Of a stretch of 64,000 bases of DNA, positions 1 to 12,400 are shown one piece after another. The position numbers were made by a program, and so were the translations under genes. Numbering within the stretch: the first letter of the stretch is position 1; each line of letters starts with the position of its first letter. The DNA comes from Patiria pectinifera (lineage: Eukaryota; Echinodermata; Asteroidea; Valvatida; Asterinidae), in the NCBI GenBank assembly GCA_029964075.1, contig CM057147.1, forward strand, positions 20,605,513-20,669,512. The letters are read 5' to 3'. The notes beneath the pieces were generated by a model that was given only the letters and a program-made list of their open reading frames with translations, was not told the origin of the DNA and ran no database searches.

Positions 1-303
1 GGTTACCGTTTCAAAAAAGAATTTTATTAAGGCTTGTTTTTTTTTGCGCACAAAACAGATCGGCTGTGCAACAGGATGGTTCCCAGCTGGTCTATCATAT
101 TTGTTGCTGTTGGATGTTTAATTTGGAAAGTGAATATAACTTTGGAATTGTTAGAAAAATAGCAGTGTAAACTAAAAATGTCTTTAACTCAGCTAATATG
201 CAGCTTGGATACTTGCCCTTTACATGTGTATATCACAAATTTGCAACACGTTGTTCATGTATGTACATTTGTACATGAAAACGCTATTCTTTTTTCTTTT
301 TAG

Positions 304-471
304 GGGCTGGTGTCTTTGTGACTACAGTAGTAGCTGGATCTGTCTCTATTGCCCAACCCTTTGAGCTGGCCAAGAGACCGTTTCTACGAGATGCCATTTT
401 CTACATCGGTGCAGCATTCTGGACATTTTATGTTTTATACACGGGGAAAATATGGACTGCAGAGGCAGTTG
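304..471 (+). CDS. SLC8B1: SLC8B1 exon A (end of first membrane half)
   Basis: The acceptor is a T-rich tract ending TTTTTAG at 303 and the donor is GGTATG. The exon enters with two bases of a codon and leaves in phase 1. It encodes GAGVFVTTVVAG, then AQPFELAKRPFLRDAIFYIG and a hydrophobic helix. The GAGV(F/L)VTTVVAG stretch matches the membrane segment just after the alpha-1 repeat of vertebrate NCLX. Confidence 0.95.
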
Positions 472-3400
472 GTATGCTGATATAAATGTCTATTTGTCTG
501 TTCAAAAACATGTGATCTAATATGGTTAATCAAAACTGAGTTCATTGTGATGTGTTAATTTAATTGTATAGTAAATTGTCAGGAAACCATGAACTAAAAC
601 TATTCAATTAAAGTGTGTTTGCATTTTGCTGTTTGACTTCTAATCTGGTTATTTAATGACTTTTCACTGACTTACATTCAGTGAAAGTTAGCTTGGAAAC
701 AATTGGAATTTCAGAAATACAATTTCAGAAATGAATATTTTTGGACGGGTGAAAACTATCATTAACTCTAACCTCTTCAGCTGTTCTTAACAAATTATGC
801 TGACTTTGTTTGTTTCTTTACATTGTAGGTTTTATTCTACTTTACGTCGGCTATGTATTATTCGTTCTGATTGGTCGGCAGTTGTACCAATCAAAGATCA
901 AGCCTTGGGAGGTACGACTGACTGCCACAGTCATGAACGGAACCGGCCATGGTGAGTTGATTCATGATTCGAGACGTTTTATTGCCATTTCGAACAATTG
1001 ATTTCATTTCGATATCTTAAAATTTTGTGTTTTCATCCACAACTTGCGAACCCCTTCCAAACTTAGATGTAGTTAGCTGTAGTAATTGTCCTTCAGCAGG
1101 GAAATCATTCTCAAGTTTAGGCCGCAAAAAAATAATAGTTCGGCTTCCGGTTACCCTACCCTATTTTGACAGACGGTACCCTAAATTTTTTTGATGGGGG
1201 AAAAATGTGGAAAAAACCTGAAAACCATCAATTACGACCTTTTACCCTTTACTTCACGCAGACACCTCCATATGATCGTACACGAAAAAAAAATTGCCCC
1301 CTCCCCCCCAAAAAAAATTCCCTATCTACCTACCCTATTTTCAAATGCCATGTAGCCGGAAGCAGAACTATTTCGTTTTTTGGCCTTATGTATTTTTATG
1401 TTATTTTTCACTGTTCACAAAAATTGAGATGATACATGTAGACCAGTAAAAAGAATGGCACTCCTCGGAGACATTCGAACGCATTGCCGACGATGGCTGG
1501 CGCTCACGCAAAGACACAGGCTTTGTACACATTCAAAATAACATTAGTCTCGGAGGTGGTTAAAAAAGCGCCCCCTCTTGTTCGCGCACAGAGCCCATTG
1601 CTAAACACAACTTAGGTTTTGAAATACTGTTCATTCTTATCTGATATTTATTGCCAGAAAAATTCTTTATATATTTTTGGCTTCTGTTGTATACTCGGAT
1701 ATTTGATGTGACCCCACTATGAACTTTGGTCATATTTTTGTCTGAATTGACCTTATTTGCAGATTTTACAGAAAGCGGGAACGTGGTTTCTACAGTGCCT
1801 GACTCAGATAGGCGACTTTATGGGCCTCTGCTGCGGTACGTCAGTGAAACCTACACCCCAGGTGGGAATGTACCTGTTCCACGTGGTAAGCACTTTCTAT
1901 TTACAATTAATATCCAAGGTATTCTACCGGATTAATTGGGATCGGTGAATTGATTCAGGAGGGGTATATTTTATGTCCGGTTAAACCAAAGTTATTTGCA
2001 GGGGCACATTTTGGCGCTGTGACCGTAAACATGTTTCTGGTTCGCGGCCGTTTTGGCGCTTCGGTTACACGGAAATGACGTCATTGTTTCGACCAAAGTT
2101 GAACCGAAGTTTCCGGTCGGTTCACTTATGTTTCAAGATGGCGGAAAGGTAAACAAGCTTAGCAGGCGCCGTTACTTTTTACCATAAATGGGGTTTAAAT
2201 AGTGGGTTTTTACCTTCAATTGGTACGAAAGTTGATACAGAATATTGGGCCTACTCTTTTTAGAACTTTAGGGAAACGCTATAAAAAAACCTCCCACTTT
2301 TGCTTTGAATGTTATTGTTAATCAGGTCCGGTCGCCGTGTGATTTTTTTGGGTTGTGTGCAGTCACGTAGGCAGTAACATTTCCGGTCAGTCCTTTTTCG
2401 CGGTGCACAGGAAACATGTTTCAGGTCACGGCTGTGACGTCAGAAACATGTTCCAGTTCAAGGGCCGCCAAAACGTGCTCCAGATCAACATTTTGAATAG
2501 CGACCCTTCGTTTGGAGTGTTTTGTGTCAGAAACCTTCATGATGAACTGAACATAGAACCAAACATTGACCGATCCTGGCACGATGTCAATTCTGTCACG
2601 AAGGCCCCCTTCAATGGCGAACGCATTGTGCTAGCTATTGTTCACATAATCCATCATGGGGCAGTTGCTTTGCACAATTACAATATCTTGCACAATGCTA
2701 TCGCCATTGAATGGAGCGTCCGTGTGTGTACAGTGTACCCAGGTTTGTCTGTACTAAAAATCTCAAAAGTACAGTATATATGCATGTGCGTGTTTATGGT
2801 GTACATTTTTTTTGTAAATCGAGGACGCACACATGCAACATCATCAATGAATCGAGGACAGGATTCGAATCGAGAACGACCTCGATTGAAAAACATGTAC
2901 AAAACCAGTGAGAGTTGTTGCAAAAAAGTTATAGTACAAACAAAGGAAAAGGGAAGAGGAACAAAAGAAAATCCTTGATTTATAGCATGAACAAAAACGT
3001 GTTTGCATGTGTGTGTTCACAACTTGATCGCCCGCATTTATAAGTGGGCATTTGTCCACAAAGCAGGCATTCGTCCTTGAATCGGTAGTTCCTCCGCAAA
3101 GTGGCATACCCAGCGAAGTAGGCAAGCTGAAGCCTGGTACATTTATGTCAAACCACTGAGCAGACTTTGATGATCATGAGGTTGAAGGTTGGATCTTTGC
3201 ATGGTAGAGACTTGATGTTTGTGGAATGCATAGAGGGAAGTGACAGTTTGGTAGCCGTGCTCAAACTCCTGGTTTTCTCAAAGTCATGCTGTTTTAGAGA
3301 GGGGTGGTACATGTGTATGATTTGAAAGCGAGGTTGTAATGGTAAAAAATAACATTGGTGATTGTATGGACTCCGTACACACAAACAGAAGAGGGCGCTT

Positions 3401-6400
3401 CGTCACCACACACGAAGGCGTCAGACGAAGGAACACACGTAGATGCACTGGTTGGTGCGCGAAGTATGTATGGTTAATTTATTCCGGATGCACACAAAAC
3501 CATACCATCTTCATATGAGCGTCAGGGGTCATCGGCAATACATACAACATACCCTTCCTGTGGTCCCTCCCATTTACCTCTTAGTTACCATTGACAGGTC
3601 ACTTGGGCACATATAGTCTTTGCATTGTTTTTCAACAGCAGGAGTACAGGGTGAGTCAAAAAAACAAAACCCAAATGTCCAAACCATTGTTTTAGTGAAG
3701 TTCTGTGTGTAGCACTTTCAAAATCTAGGATGTGAAAGCCCAATTCATAAGCTTTCTTTTAGTACAAGAATCATTCAAATCACTCTTGTAATTTTCAAGT
3801 TACGGAACTTTAAATACAACCACCATTTTAAAGTTATATCGACGGATCACAAAAAGGTATTAAAAATGCTCATCAGCAAAACGGAAAAAAAAATCACATA
3901 GGGATGTGTGTGAATTGTTTTCGTTTTGCTGAAAGAAGGCATACCTCATTGTGATATGTGGACAAAACTTTAGAACAGTCGTTGTGTTTAAACTTCCGTA
4001 ACTTGAAAAGTACATGAGTGATTTGAATGATTCTTGTACTAAAAGAAAGCTTATAATTTGGGCTTTCATATCCTAGATTTTGAAAGTGCTACATCAGAAC
4101 TTCCATAGTAGTCCCGACATTTGGGTTTTGCTTTTTTTTGTTTCACCCTGTTCTGCCACAAGTGTGATCAGTGTTATCATTCCATAATCATGCTGTAAGC
4201 ACAGTACAGAGTCAGTCAGATAATCTGGACCCAATTAAAGAATATATTAAAAACATGTAGCAATTATCATCACAAGTGCAAAGGAGATATGTTATAGGCT
4301 AGTATTTGGTGAAAGTTTCATCCACGGTAGCACTAGCAAAAAACACATGCTAAAAAAAATACTCTGACCGCGGTTCCATGGTTAACAAAATATTTATTGA
4401 AATCACGTACTGATGTGAAGCAGTGTAATAACAAAGAAAAACCTCGTCATGCTGACTGACTCACTTGAAGTTATTGATGCATGTAAAAAAAGGGAAAAAC
4501 CAATTCAGTGTGCAGACTGGAAAATGAGCCACTTTAAGGAAAATGGCCACTAATTTTAAAAAAATTCAAAATTCCTGTGAAAGACAAGGTAATAACCGTT
4601 CATATGAAACACTCAGTTTTCTTCTCAATATATTCTATTTGCCACAGAAAAAATGGTGAACTTTGGTCCAGATCATTCTGTCTCACTCTGTACATCTTGA
4701 TCATGTACATGACCCATCTTTCCCTTGTGCACCATGTGGACATCCCATTCAAGAAGCCAAAAAAAAACATCCAGAAAATTTATTTTGTGAAATTTAAGAT
4801 TAGATGTATACAGTAGCAGTTAGAACTCTTAGGAATCTCCAAATCTTCCAAAGTCATCTGGTCATACTTTATTCATAGAGAATATAATAGCCCACGTGAT
4901 ATTTGCCGACAAATATTGACTATTATCATGATTATCATCTCATTTTATTACGGCTTATACATCAAATGCAATTCACACTGATATTGCGTCATTATTGACT
5001 TGGTAGATACATTATCAGCAGGCTCGGATTCCTCAGTGTGAACTTCTGAACTCTTCAGGTTGTTTGTCACTATCTTGATTTGAATTAGGTTGTCTCTGGT
5101 GTTGCTGTCATGTGGCATTGACCCTCAATCGTTGGTGAATCCTAATAGACATGTGATAATATTATTTCTTCATTTGTTGAAGTTGCTCCGTAAACCCACT
5201 GTTGTAAAATGGCGATGACGACGACCAAACGCTACACGAAAATCAAGATGGCGATCACCGCGATGCACCGTGAATGCGCAATACCGTGCTGAATCACACG
5301 GCACCAGCCATATTAAAAACGCCTATGAAAATCATAATTTCTACCCAAGAAACTATTGAAAATTACAAAAAAATAGGTGTCAATAAAATTCAGAGAAATC
5401 TGCTTTAGGTTGAAAAGGTCATTTTGAATGATAAAAAACACCATTGACTCTAATTTGATCAAAGCAGGGACCGTTCACTATGTATGATCGTCTTTTTTCT
5501 CCCACAGCTATTACCGAGGCTCTGCTGGACTCTGAGCAGGTAGTTGCTGCATCACTGCTGGCTGGGCACGGCATATCAATCAACACGCCGCCTGGGGGAG
5601 AGGACGGTCCGGTGGTCAGCAATCAGAACGGTCTGCCTGATGTACATAGATCCTTCATTCCTAACACCGGTAATTTACTGCATTTGTTTACCCAGGGTAT
5701 ATGCCCAAACAGTAAAAAAACTGGTTTCCTTTGGGGCCCTGCATACTTTACAGATTATGAAATGAAGTTAAGGTAAAGTAATGTTCAAAAGGAAAAAGTG
5801 CATCGTTTGACTAGTAACACTAATACAATTTACAAGCACTTTGGAAATATTTACGAAAGAAAGATACACACTATACACAAGTATAAGGCATCGTATTGGG
5901 GGAAAAACACGGGAAAAATTCCCATCCAGCTCCAATTTGCCATTGGAACTAACTTTATAGCTGAAAATATTATTAAAAATAAGAAGAAAACTTTACCCTT
6001 ACCCAGTATCTGTTTAAATTTTAATGAGCACAGATGACCCAAGTACCCCATTGCTAGGTACACGCACCAATGATGATGAATCGCAATTAACCTGCATAGC
6101 TGGATTTGGCGGGGAAATCCAGGAATTCCTGCGTGGGATCAACCCCATCGACACGGAGAACTGGAAGGGGAAGTCCTTCATTGGCAAAATGTATGAGATC
6201 TTCAAGGTAAGGCCTAGTGGACTGGTACATGGCCATTGGAATCACTGGAAATGCATTGGAAAATATTGGATTCTTGGGGAATCTATTTGAATCCATTGGA
6301 ATCCTTGGGAATCCCTTGGAATCCTTGGGAATCCCTTGGAATCCTTGGGAATCCCTTGGAATCTTTGGGAATCCCTGGGAATCCTTGGGAATCCCTGGGA

Positions 6401-9400
6401 ATCCCTGGGAATCCTTAGGAATCCCTTGGAATCCTTGGGAATCCCTTGGAATCTTTGGGAATCCCTTGGAATCATTGGGAATCCCTGGGAATCCCTGGGA
6501 ATCCCTTCAATTTTTTGGGAATCCATTGTAATCCCTGGGAATCCCTAGAAATCCTTGGGAATCATTGGAATGCCTTGGGAATCCATTGGAATCTTTTGGA
6601 AATCCACTGGAATTCTTTGGAAATCCACTGGAATTGTTTGGGAACCTTTGGCATTGTTTGGATTTTTTGGCTGCTGCATAAATTCTTTACATCTACCACA
6701 AACAAAACTCTTGTCATAATTTTGGATATTCTTGGCATCTGTCTTGCTGTAGTCTCCAATCCAGCTGGTGATGCAAGCGACTGTCCCACTCGTAGACCAC
6801 ACCGAAGACAAACACTGTTGGAATAGACTCCTGAACTGCTTCCAGCTCGCCATTGGACCACTCTTCTGTGTGGTGGTTACCAAAAGTAAGTAGACTCTCA
6901 GCCTTATCCAGGAGTCTGAACATCTTCAGATGGTCACACACAATTACTTCTGTAGGAAATGTTTGATGTGTGGTTCCTCCAAAAATATTTAATGATAATG
7001 TTGTGTAATTACTTATTCAAGTGGGTGGTTAAAGGAATTGGGTAAACTTTCTCAGGTATTTATGAATACATAATCATCTTTCTATAATATAATGAGTGTA
7101 ATAATTACCGGGAATGGGTCATTTGGGAGACTTTCCCATGGACTTGTGCACATAATTTTTTCCAACTTAAATGTGCCCTAACCCAATATTCCCTTGTCCT
7201 TTTTCCACGAATTTCGATATTTTTTTTACTAGTTAGACCACGAGCAACAAATATAACCTATTTGCAACAGTAAAATTTTGCCTCTAAAGGGGAGTTTTGC
7301 CATTAGGGAGACATTTATGTGTCTCCCTAAAAGCCGGTGTCTCCAAATTATCGAAAAAAATAACAATAAGGTGTCCCCCTAATGGTACACTCAGTAATAT
7401 ATGCCTTCTGCTTTATGTATGCTCCTCAAACCTCAAACGTATCATGAATATGCATAGAGGTCATTAGGCTAAATTATTAATTTCTGCATTCCAGACTTTT
7501 CCAGGGTCTTGACTGGTAACTTCATGCTGTGGGAGCTCATGTTGTGTGTTGGCTTCCTCTTAGCGTTGGTGGTGTACTTAACGTCCAGATCGGATAAGCC
7601 ACCAGTCTACCACTTTGTAAGTCAGAGTATCTTTTGTCGTGCAGTTCTTTATTGCAATCAGAATGTATTCATTATGAAGTTCATTTAAGCAAGTCAATCA
7701 CATGTCAATTGGCTCAGTGGGAAAGTACCCCCTCAACGGTAAGAAAAGGAGAGTCGGGGGAGACCATTGCTCAGCTCATGAAATTATTTTGCCTGAACTG
7801 ATTTGCTTACCAACATTTTTTTTGTTTTCTCTTACAGTTATTTGCATATTTTGCCTTTGGCGTATCTGTGCTGTGGATCTATTCAGTTGCAAATGAAATC
7901 GTAAATCTATTACAGGTTAGTGCATAAAAGTCTTGAATTTGTTTGAATTTGACTTGGTCTGATCATTTGCTGAGAAACGTGTGGCTCCCATTTTGTAGAT
8001 TCGATTTCTAAGTTGATTTTATGAGTTTTCAGAAATGGCACAAAGACATTGTGTATCCATATGCTGTCCATTCCTAGAGACTAATTTGGCGCCAGCCATT
8101 TTCTGAGGTTGAACTACAGTGGCACCAGGCTTGCGCGAGTCGCGCTCAGGTAGTACGCACGCACTCCGGGCTCCTAGACCAATTGACCTATGCCGTTTGG
8201 GAGTTAGCCACGCCCCTTGGATAACCCTATGGAATTTTTGTACACTAAGTTTTGTTTGTCTAAGATTTTGCGCGTTCCGCGTCCATTTGCATATCATGTC
8301 ATTGGACAATATTTCGCAAGCTGCGTTGACGCGTTTCACAAGCTGCGTTGACGCGTTTCACAAGCTGCGTTGACGCGATTCTACCGCGATAGGTCAATAG
8401 GATTACCAAAATGTGCTTGCGTATTGTCTTTACGAACTGTGCAGCGTGCACGCGAGCGTGGCACCACCGACAAAAAATGGCCTCTAATTTTGTTCGCCAA
8501 ATCACTCTATATGATTCTATGGATGTAAATGGTTCAAAATATGCTGATGAAATATTAAAGGTTTTTTTTTTTAAATATGGCTGGAAGGATTAAAAGAACA
8601 TCTCATTTTCAACCTAATTTGTGAAAATCTTTGTTTGGTGAATTTTTTTTTTTTACAATCATTTATGATTGACTTATCTGTTTTGTATTCATTATATTTT
8701 TGGATCCAAGTTTGCATAGTAGTATCATGGAGCTTTAAATACATCCATGGTAGTATGTAGTACTTACCTTGATTACATTTACCTAGGTTCAGATCCTGTT
8801 CAGGTTGATTTTTTTTTCTTTTTTTTCCCCGGCTTTTCCTGATTCATTAATCTAAGCTGAACATTTCCTTTTTCTGTTCGGTCCTTAATTCTTTCTTTAA
8901 ATTTTAGAATATCGTACAGTTTCTGCATTCATCACCACAAAGTACAAATGTATTCATTGAAAATTAAGAAGTCCTGCTTCCAACAATTTCTGTTGACAGA
9001 TGTACGGACTAGTCTTCCAACTTAGTAATGCTATTCTGGGGCTGACGTTGTTGGCCTGGGGAAACAGCATAGGAGGTACGTATGGCACATGGAATCGATG
9101 TTGGAGCCAATTAAATAAATTAATTTAATTTTGAGACTTTGATCACAGAGCTTGTATCGGGAGCTTGCGACACCATCACGGTGTCTTTGTCAACTGGTGT
9201 TGTTGAGGCCCTCACGTGAACCGTCACGTGACCAAGCTTGGTCGCGCGACAGGAGGCGGTCGTACATGTGGGCCAGCTCGTACCCTCCATCTCTGTTCAT
9301 ATGGGGGTGGTGTCTGCGGATTTCCACGGCCTCGCGGATTTTGCTCTTCCAGAGGTCATCCTCCCTGGCGATGATCAACAACACCAGTTGACAAAGACAC

Positions 9401-12400
9401 CGTGATGGTGTCGCAAGCTCCTGATATGAGCTCTGTGATCAAAGTCTCAAAAAGGTATCTTTTATTTAATTGATATAATAATGGGACAGGAAACGAACTT
9501 TCATGCTCGATGTTGGAGCTGTGCACAAAACTGGCCTGGTTCAGCATGCCTTGGCTCAAATACAAGGCAGAAAATGTTTATATTTGTGTCAATGTCCATA
9601 AACCATGAATTCTTATTTCGTGCAACTATCAGTTTGACCGCCACAGTGGAGCTTCAGTTGTTGACATTATGAAACTCGCTTTGCATTTGCTTTCACGTGG
9701 AGTATGAACCATCCTCGAGACTGGAATATTTTAGTGGAAAAGACAAAATTTAAAGGGGTGGGTCCTGATCAGATGGGCCTAGCCCAGTGCCGTCGCCAGC
9801 CCTGAACATCAGGAGGGGCCATAGAATCAATCAGGGGGGTCCACTACAATAAAAAATACAAAAATACATATGTATAGCTTTTGCCATGGGGGGGGGGGGG
9901 CAATGGCACGCCAAGGGGGGTCCGGCCCCACCAGGCCCCTCTGAGCGACGGGCCCGGCCAAGCCCTAACAGCCAGTAAAACGGTAAAACTCGCCTGTACA
10001 AATTTAAGGGTTTGGAGAGAGAAAAAGGACATTTGTCATCCACTGTACTGCAGTTCTTTCACAAAAGAAATTTGGTTGCCATCTATTGTAAATCTTTAAT
10101 GATGATAGCTTGTTTTGCATTTTTCTTGTCCTATTAATTTTCGTCCATGTTTAGATTTGGTCTCAGACATTGCCGTAGCTAAGCAGGGCTATCCAAGGAT
10201 GGCTGTAGCTGCCTGCTTCGGTGGACCTCTCTTCAGTATCCTTTGTGTCCAGTGAAATATTAAAGTTTTTATGGGGGGGGGGATTGGCGGCCCTTAACCC
10301 CTTAAGGACAGGGCGTAATGGGGACATTCCCCCATACATGGAGCAGTGACCCGCATGACTGCACAGCCTTTGTGTGGTAGCGGGACTGCACAAAAGCAGC
10401 ATCTGTAGAACTACCCACTAGCTGTGTGCCACGGCATACCACAGCTGGCAACTGCATTCCAATGAGGATTAGCGGCCGCGGCCATGACCGCTTCCCGTAC
10501 GCGAGGGGTTTAAGTGGAACTTTTCATCTCAACATGCACAACTTGCACCATGTTGTTACATGGTTATCCCACCCACTGAAGGACATATGGTGTGTTGTAC
10601 CTGCATATGTGCACAGTTTGAGGCCATGCTTATTAAAAACAATTGTGGGGGGGGGGGGGGTTGAACCATACAACCCACCCCCCAAGTATACAAGCCTGCA
10701 CCTATAACAAAATAACAAAACTTTGCTGATATCATATGATATTATTCCATTAAGTCAATAAAGGGCAGCTTTGGCTTATTAATTTGCTGTGGAAATCTCA
10801 AGATTGGTGGTCAGGCAGATTCAGTCAGCCCAGACACTACTAAGGCTAGTGCATGGCAATGGATAGTCATTGGAGAGAAGTAGTAGACTAGGTGGTTTTT
10901 CGAAAGATTGAAGCATTTTTAGGATGAGGTTTCCTTGACAACTGTACCTTCTAGATATGCTTCTCGGCATCGGCATCTCATGTACTATAGCCTGCATTAA
11001 ACACGGAGGCACATTCTATGTAAGTTGTTGCCACTTTTTACCATTTTGCTTTGTTGGTCTCATCTGTTCTGTCTCCAAAATAGAATCTGCTCCTTTCCAC
11101 CTGCTGCATCAGATTTGGATTAATTGGCCAGTAGGCTTGGACGGTATTTCGGTATTACCGGATAGTCACGTTTTTTTTTAATAACCGACTAACACCGACT
11201 AATGATTCATGAATACCGAAACACCGGTGAACTCGGTATGGAATTTCAATACCGCGGTATTCTTCCTTGGTGTTCAGAATCTTCGCAAAAGCCTTTCAAA
11301 CAGAAAGACAAGCAACCTCTTTGTCATGTTTGATTCCATTCTTTGTAGTTTCAGGCATCCAGTTTGATGTCTGCATTGTCAATTACCGTGTTTTTTTGTC
11401 ACGGTATACCACGGTATAGTACAAGGCAATACCGTCCAATTGAATTGGCCAGCCAAACTGGACAAGCTAGGCGGTCAAGTTATGCTCGTGTCTTCACGAG
11501 TAAATGGATTCTTAAGGTTGTGCGTGGGAGTGCCACCTGCTGGTCCTAGAGGGCTAGCCTACAATCCTATTTACACCTATCTGCCTGACTGACTGACTCA
11601 CTGTCACATTTGAATTAGACTTAAGGCCAAAAAAAAGTATCCGGTTTCTGGTCTGCGCCCGAATCACCGTATTTATATTTAAGTAGTGCATAAAACTGGC
11701 ACTTTTAACAGGAAAAAAAAATAGAAGTTTAGTACCAGGGGTACGTTCCACTTATGCAAACAATGTAAACGATTTTCTATTAGACCAAAAAAACAACAAT
11801 ACTTTGTCTCTGGTCAGGCCAAAGTTCCAGAATTGATGCGGCGACGCGGCTTTTTTTTTTTTCTTCAAGTTTGGATTGTACAGACAAGGTGGGGTACTAT
11901 TTTGCTTTTTTGTGTGCCCTCATGTACATTGGTGTCCTCCATAATTTGCCTTGGTGCCCTCGATCATTTGCCTTGGTGCTATTTCCCATTCCTTGATGCT
12001 CTTTGGTAAAAAAAAATTGAGGAGTTGTGGCAATAGAGGGCGCTGTTGGAGCTACCGCGGAACATTTTGGAAAAAAAAAAGGTTGACGCGCATGATTAAA
12101 ATCGACGCGCGCGCTGACCAGAGACCGACTTTTTTTTTTGGCCTTAGATATGGACAAAAAGATCGGGAATGTTGGAAACGTTTGCACAGCCCTGAGTTAA
12201 ATGGTAAAATCAAAACCAGTGATACAAGGCTTTTTGATGCTCAATTTTCATATTGCATCTTGCAGTTGGTGTCGAGCCAGCTCCAGTACGTCCTGGCGGC
12301 CGGGCTGGGCGTCAGTCTCTTCTTCTCTCTCTTCTACCACGTCTTCAGGAAGTTCCAAGCCACCAGGGTCTATGGCATCTGCCTCTATGTGCTCTACGTG

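Noticed and set aside
2013-2470. Possible inverted-repeat element around AAACATGTTTC motifs
   Set aside because: AAACATGTTT is itself palindromic, so the apparent arms are partly trivial; the remaining match is short and patchy.
6217-6531. Overlapping frames of the NPWESLGIP type on both strands
   Set aside because: Artefacts of the 10-bp minisatellite, which has no stop codon in any frame. They lie in an intron of SLC8B1.
7503-7616. Alternative acceptor TTTTCCAG for SLC8B1 exon G
   Set aside because: With the incoming phase it gives an immediate TGA; the upstream CATTCCAG keeps the frame and adds conserved-length sequence.
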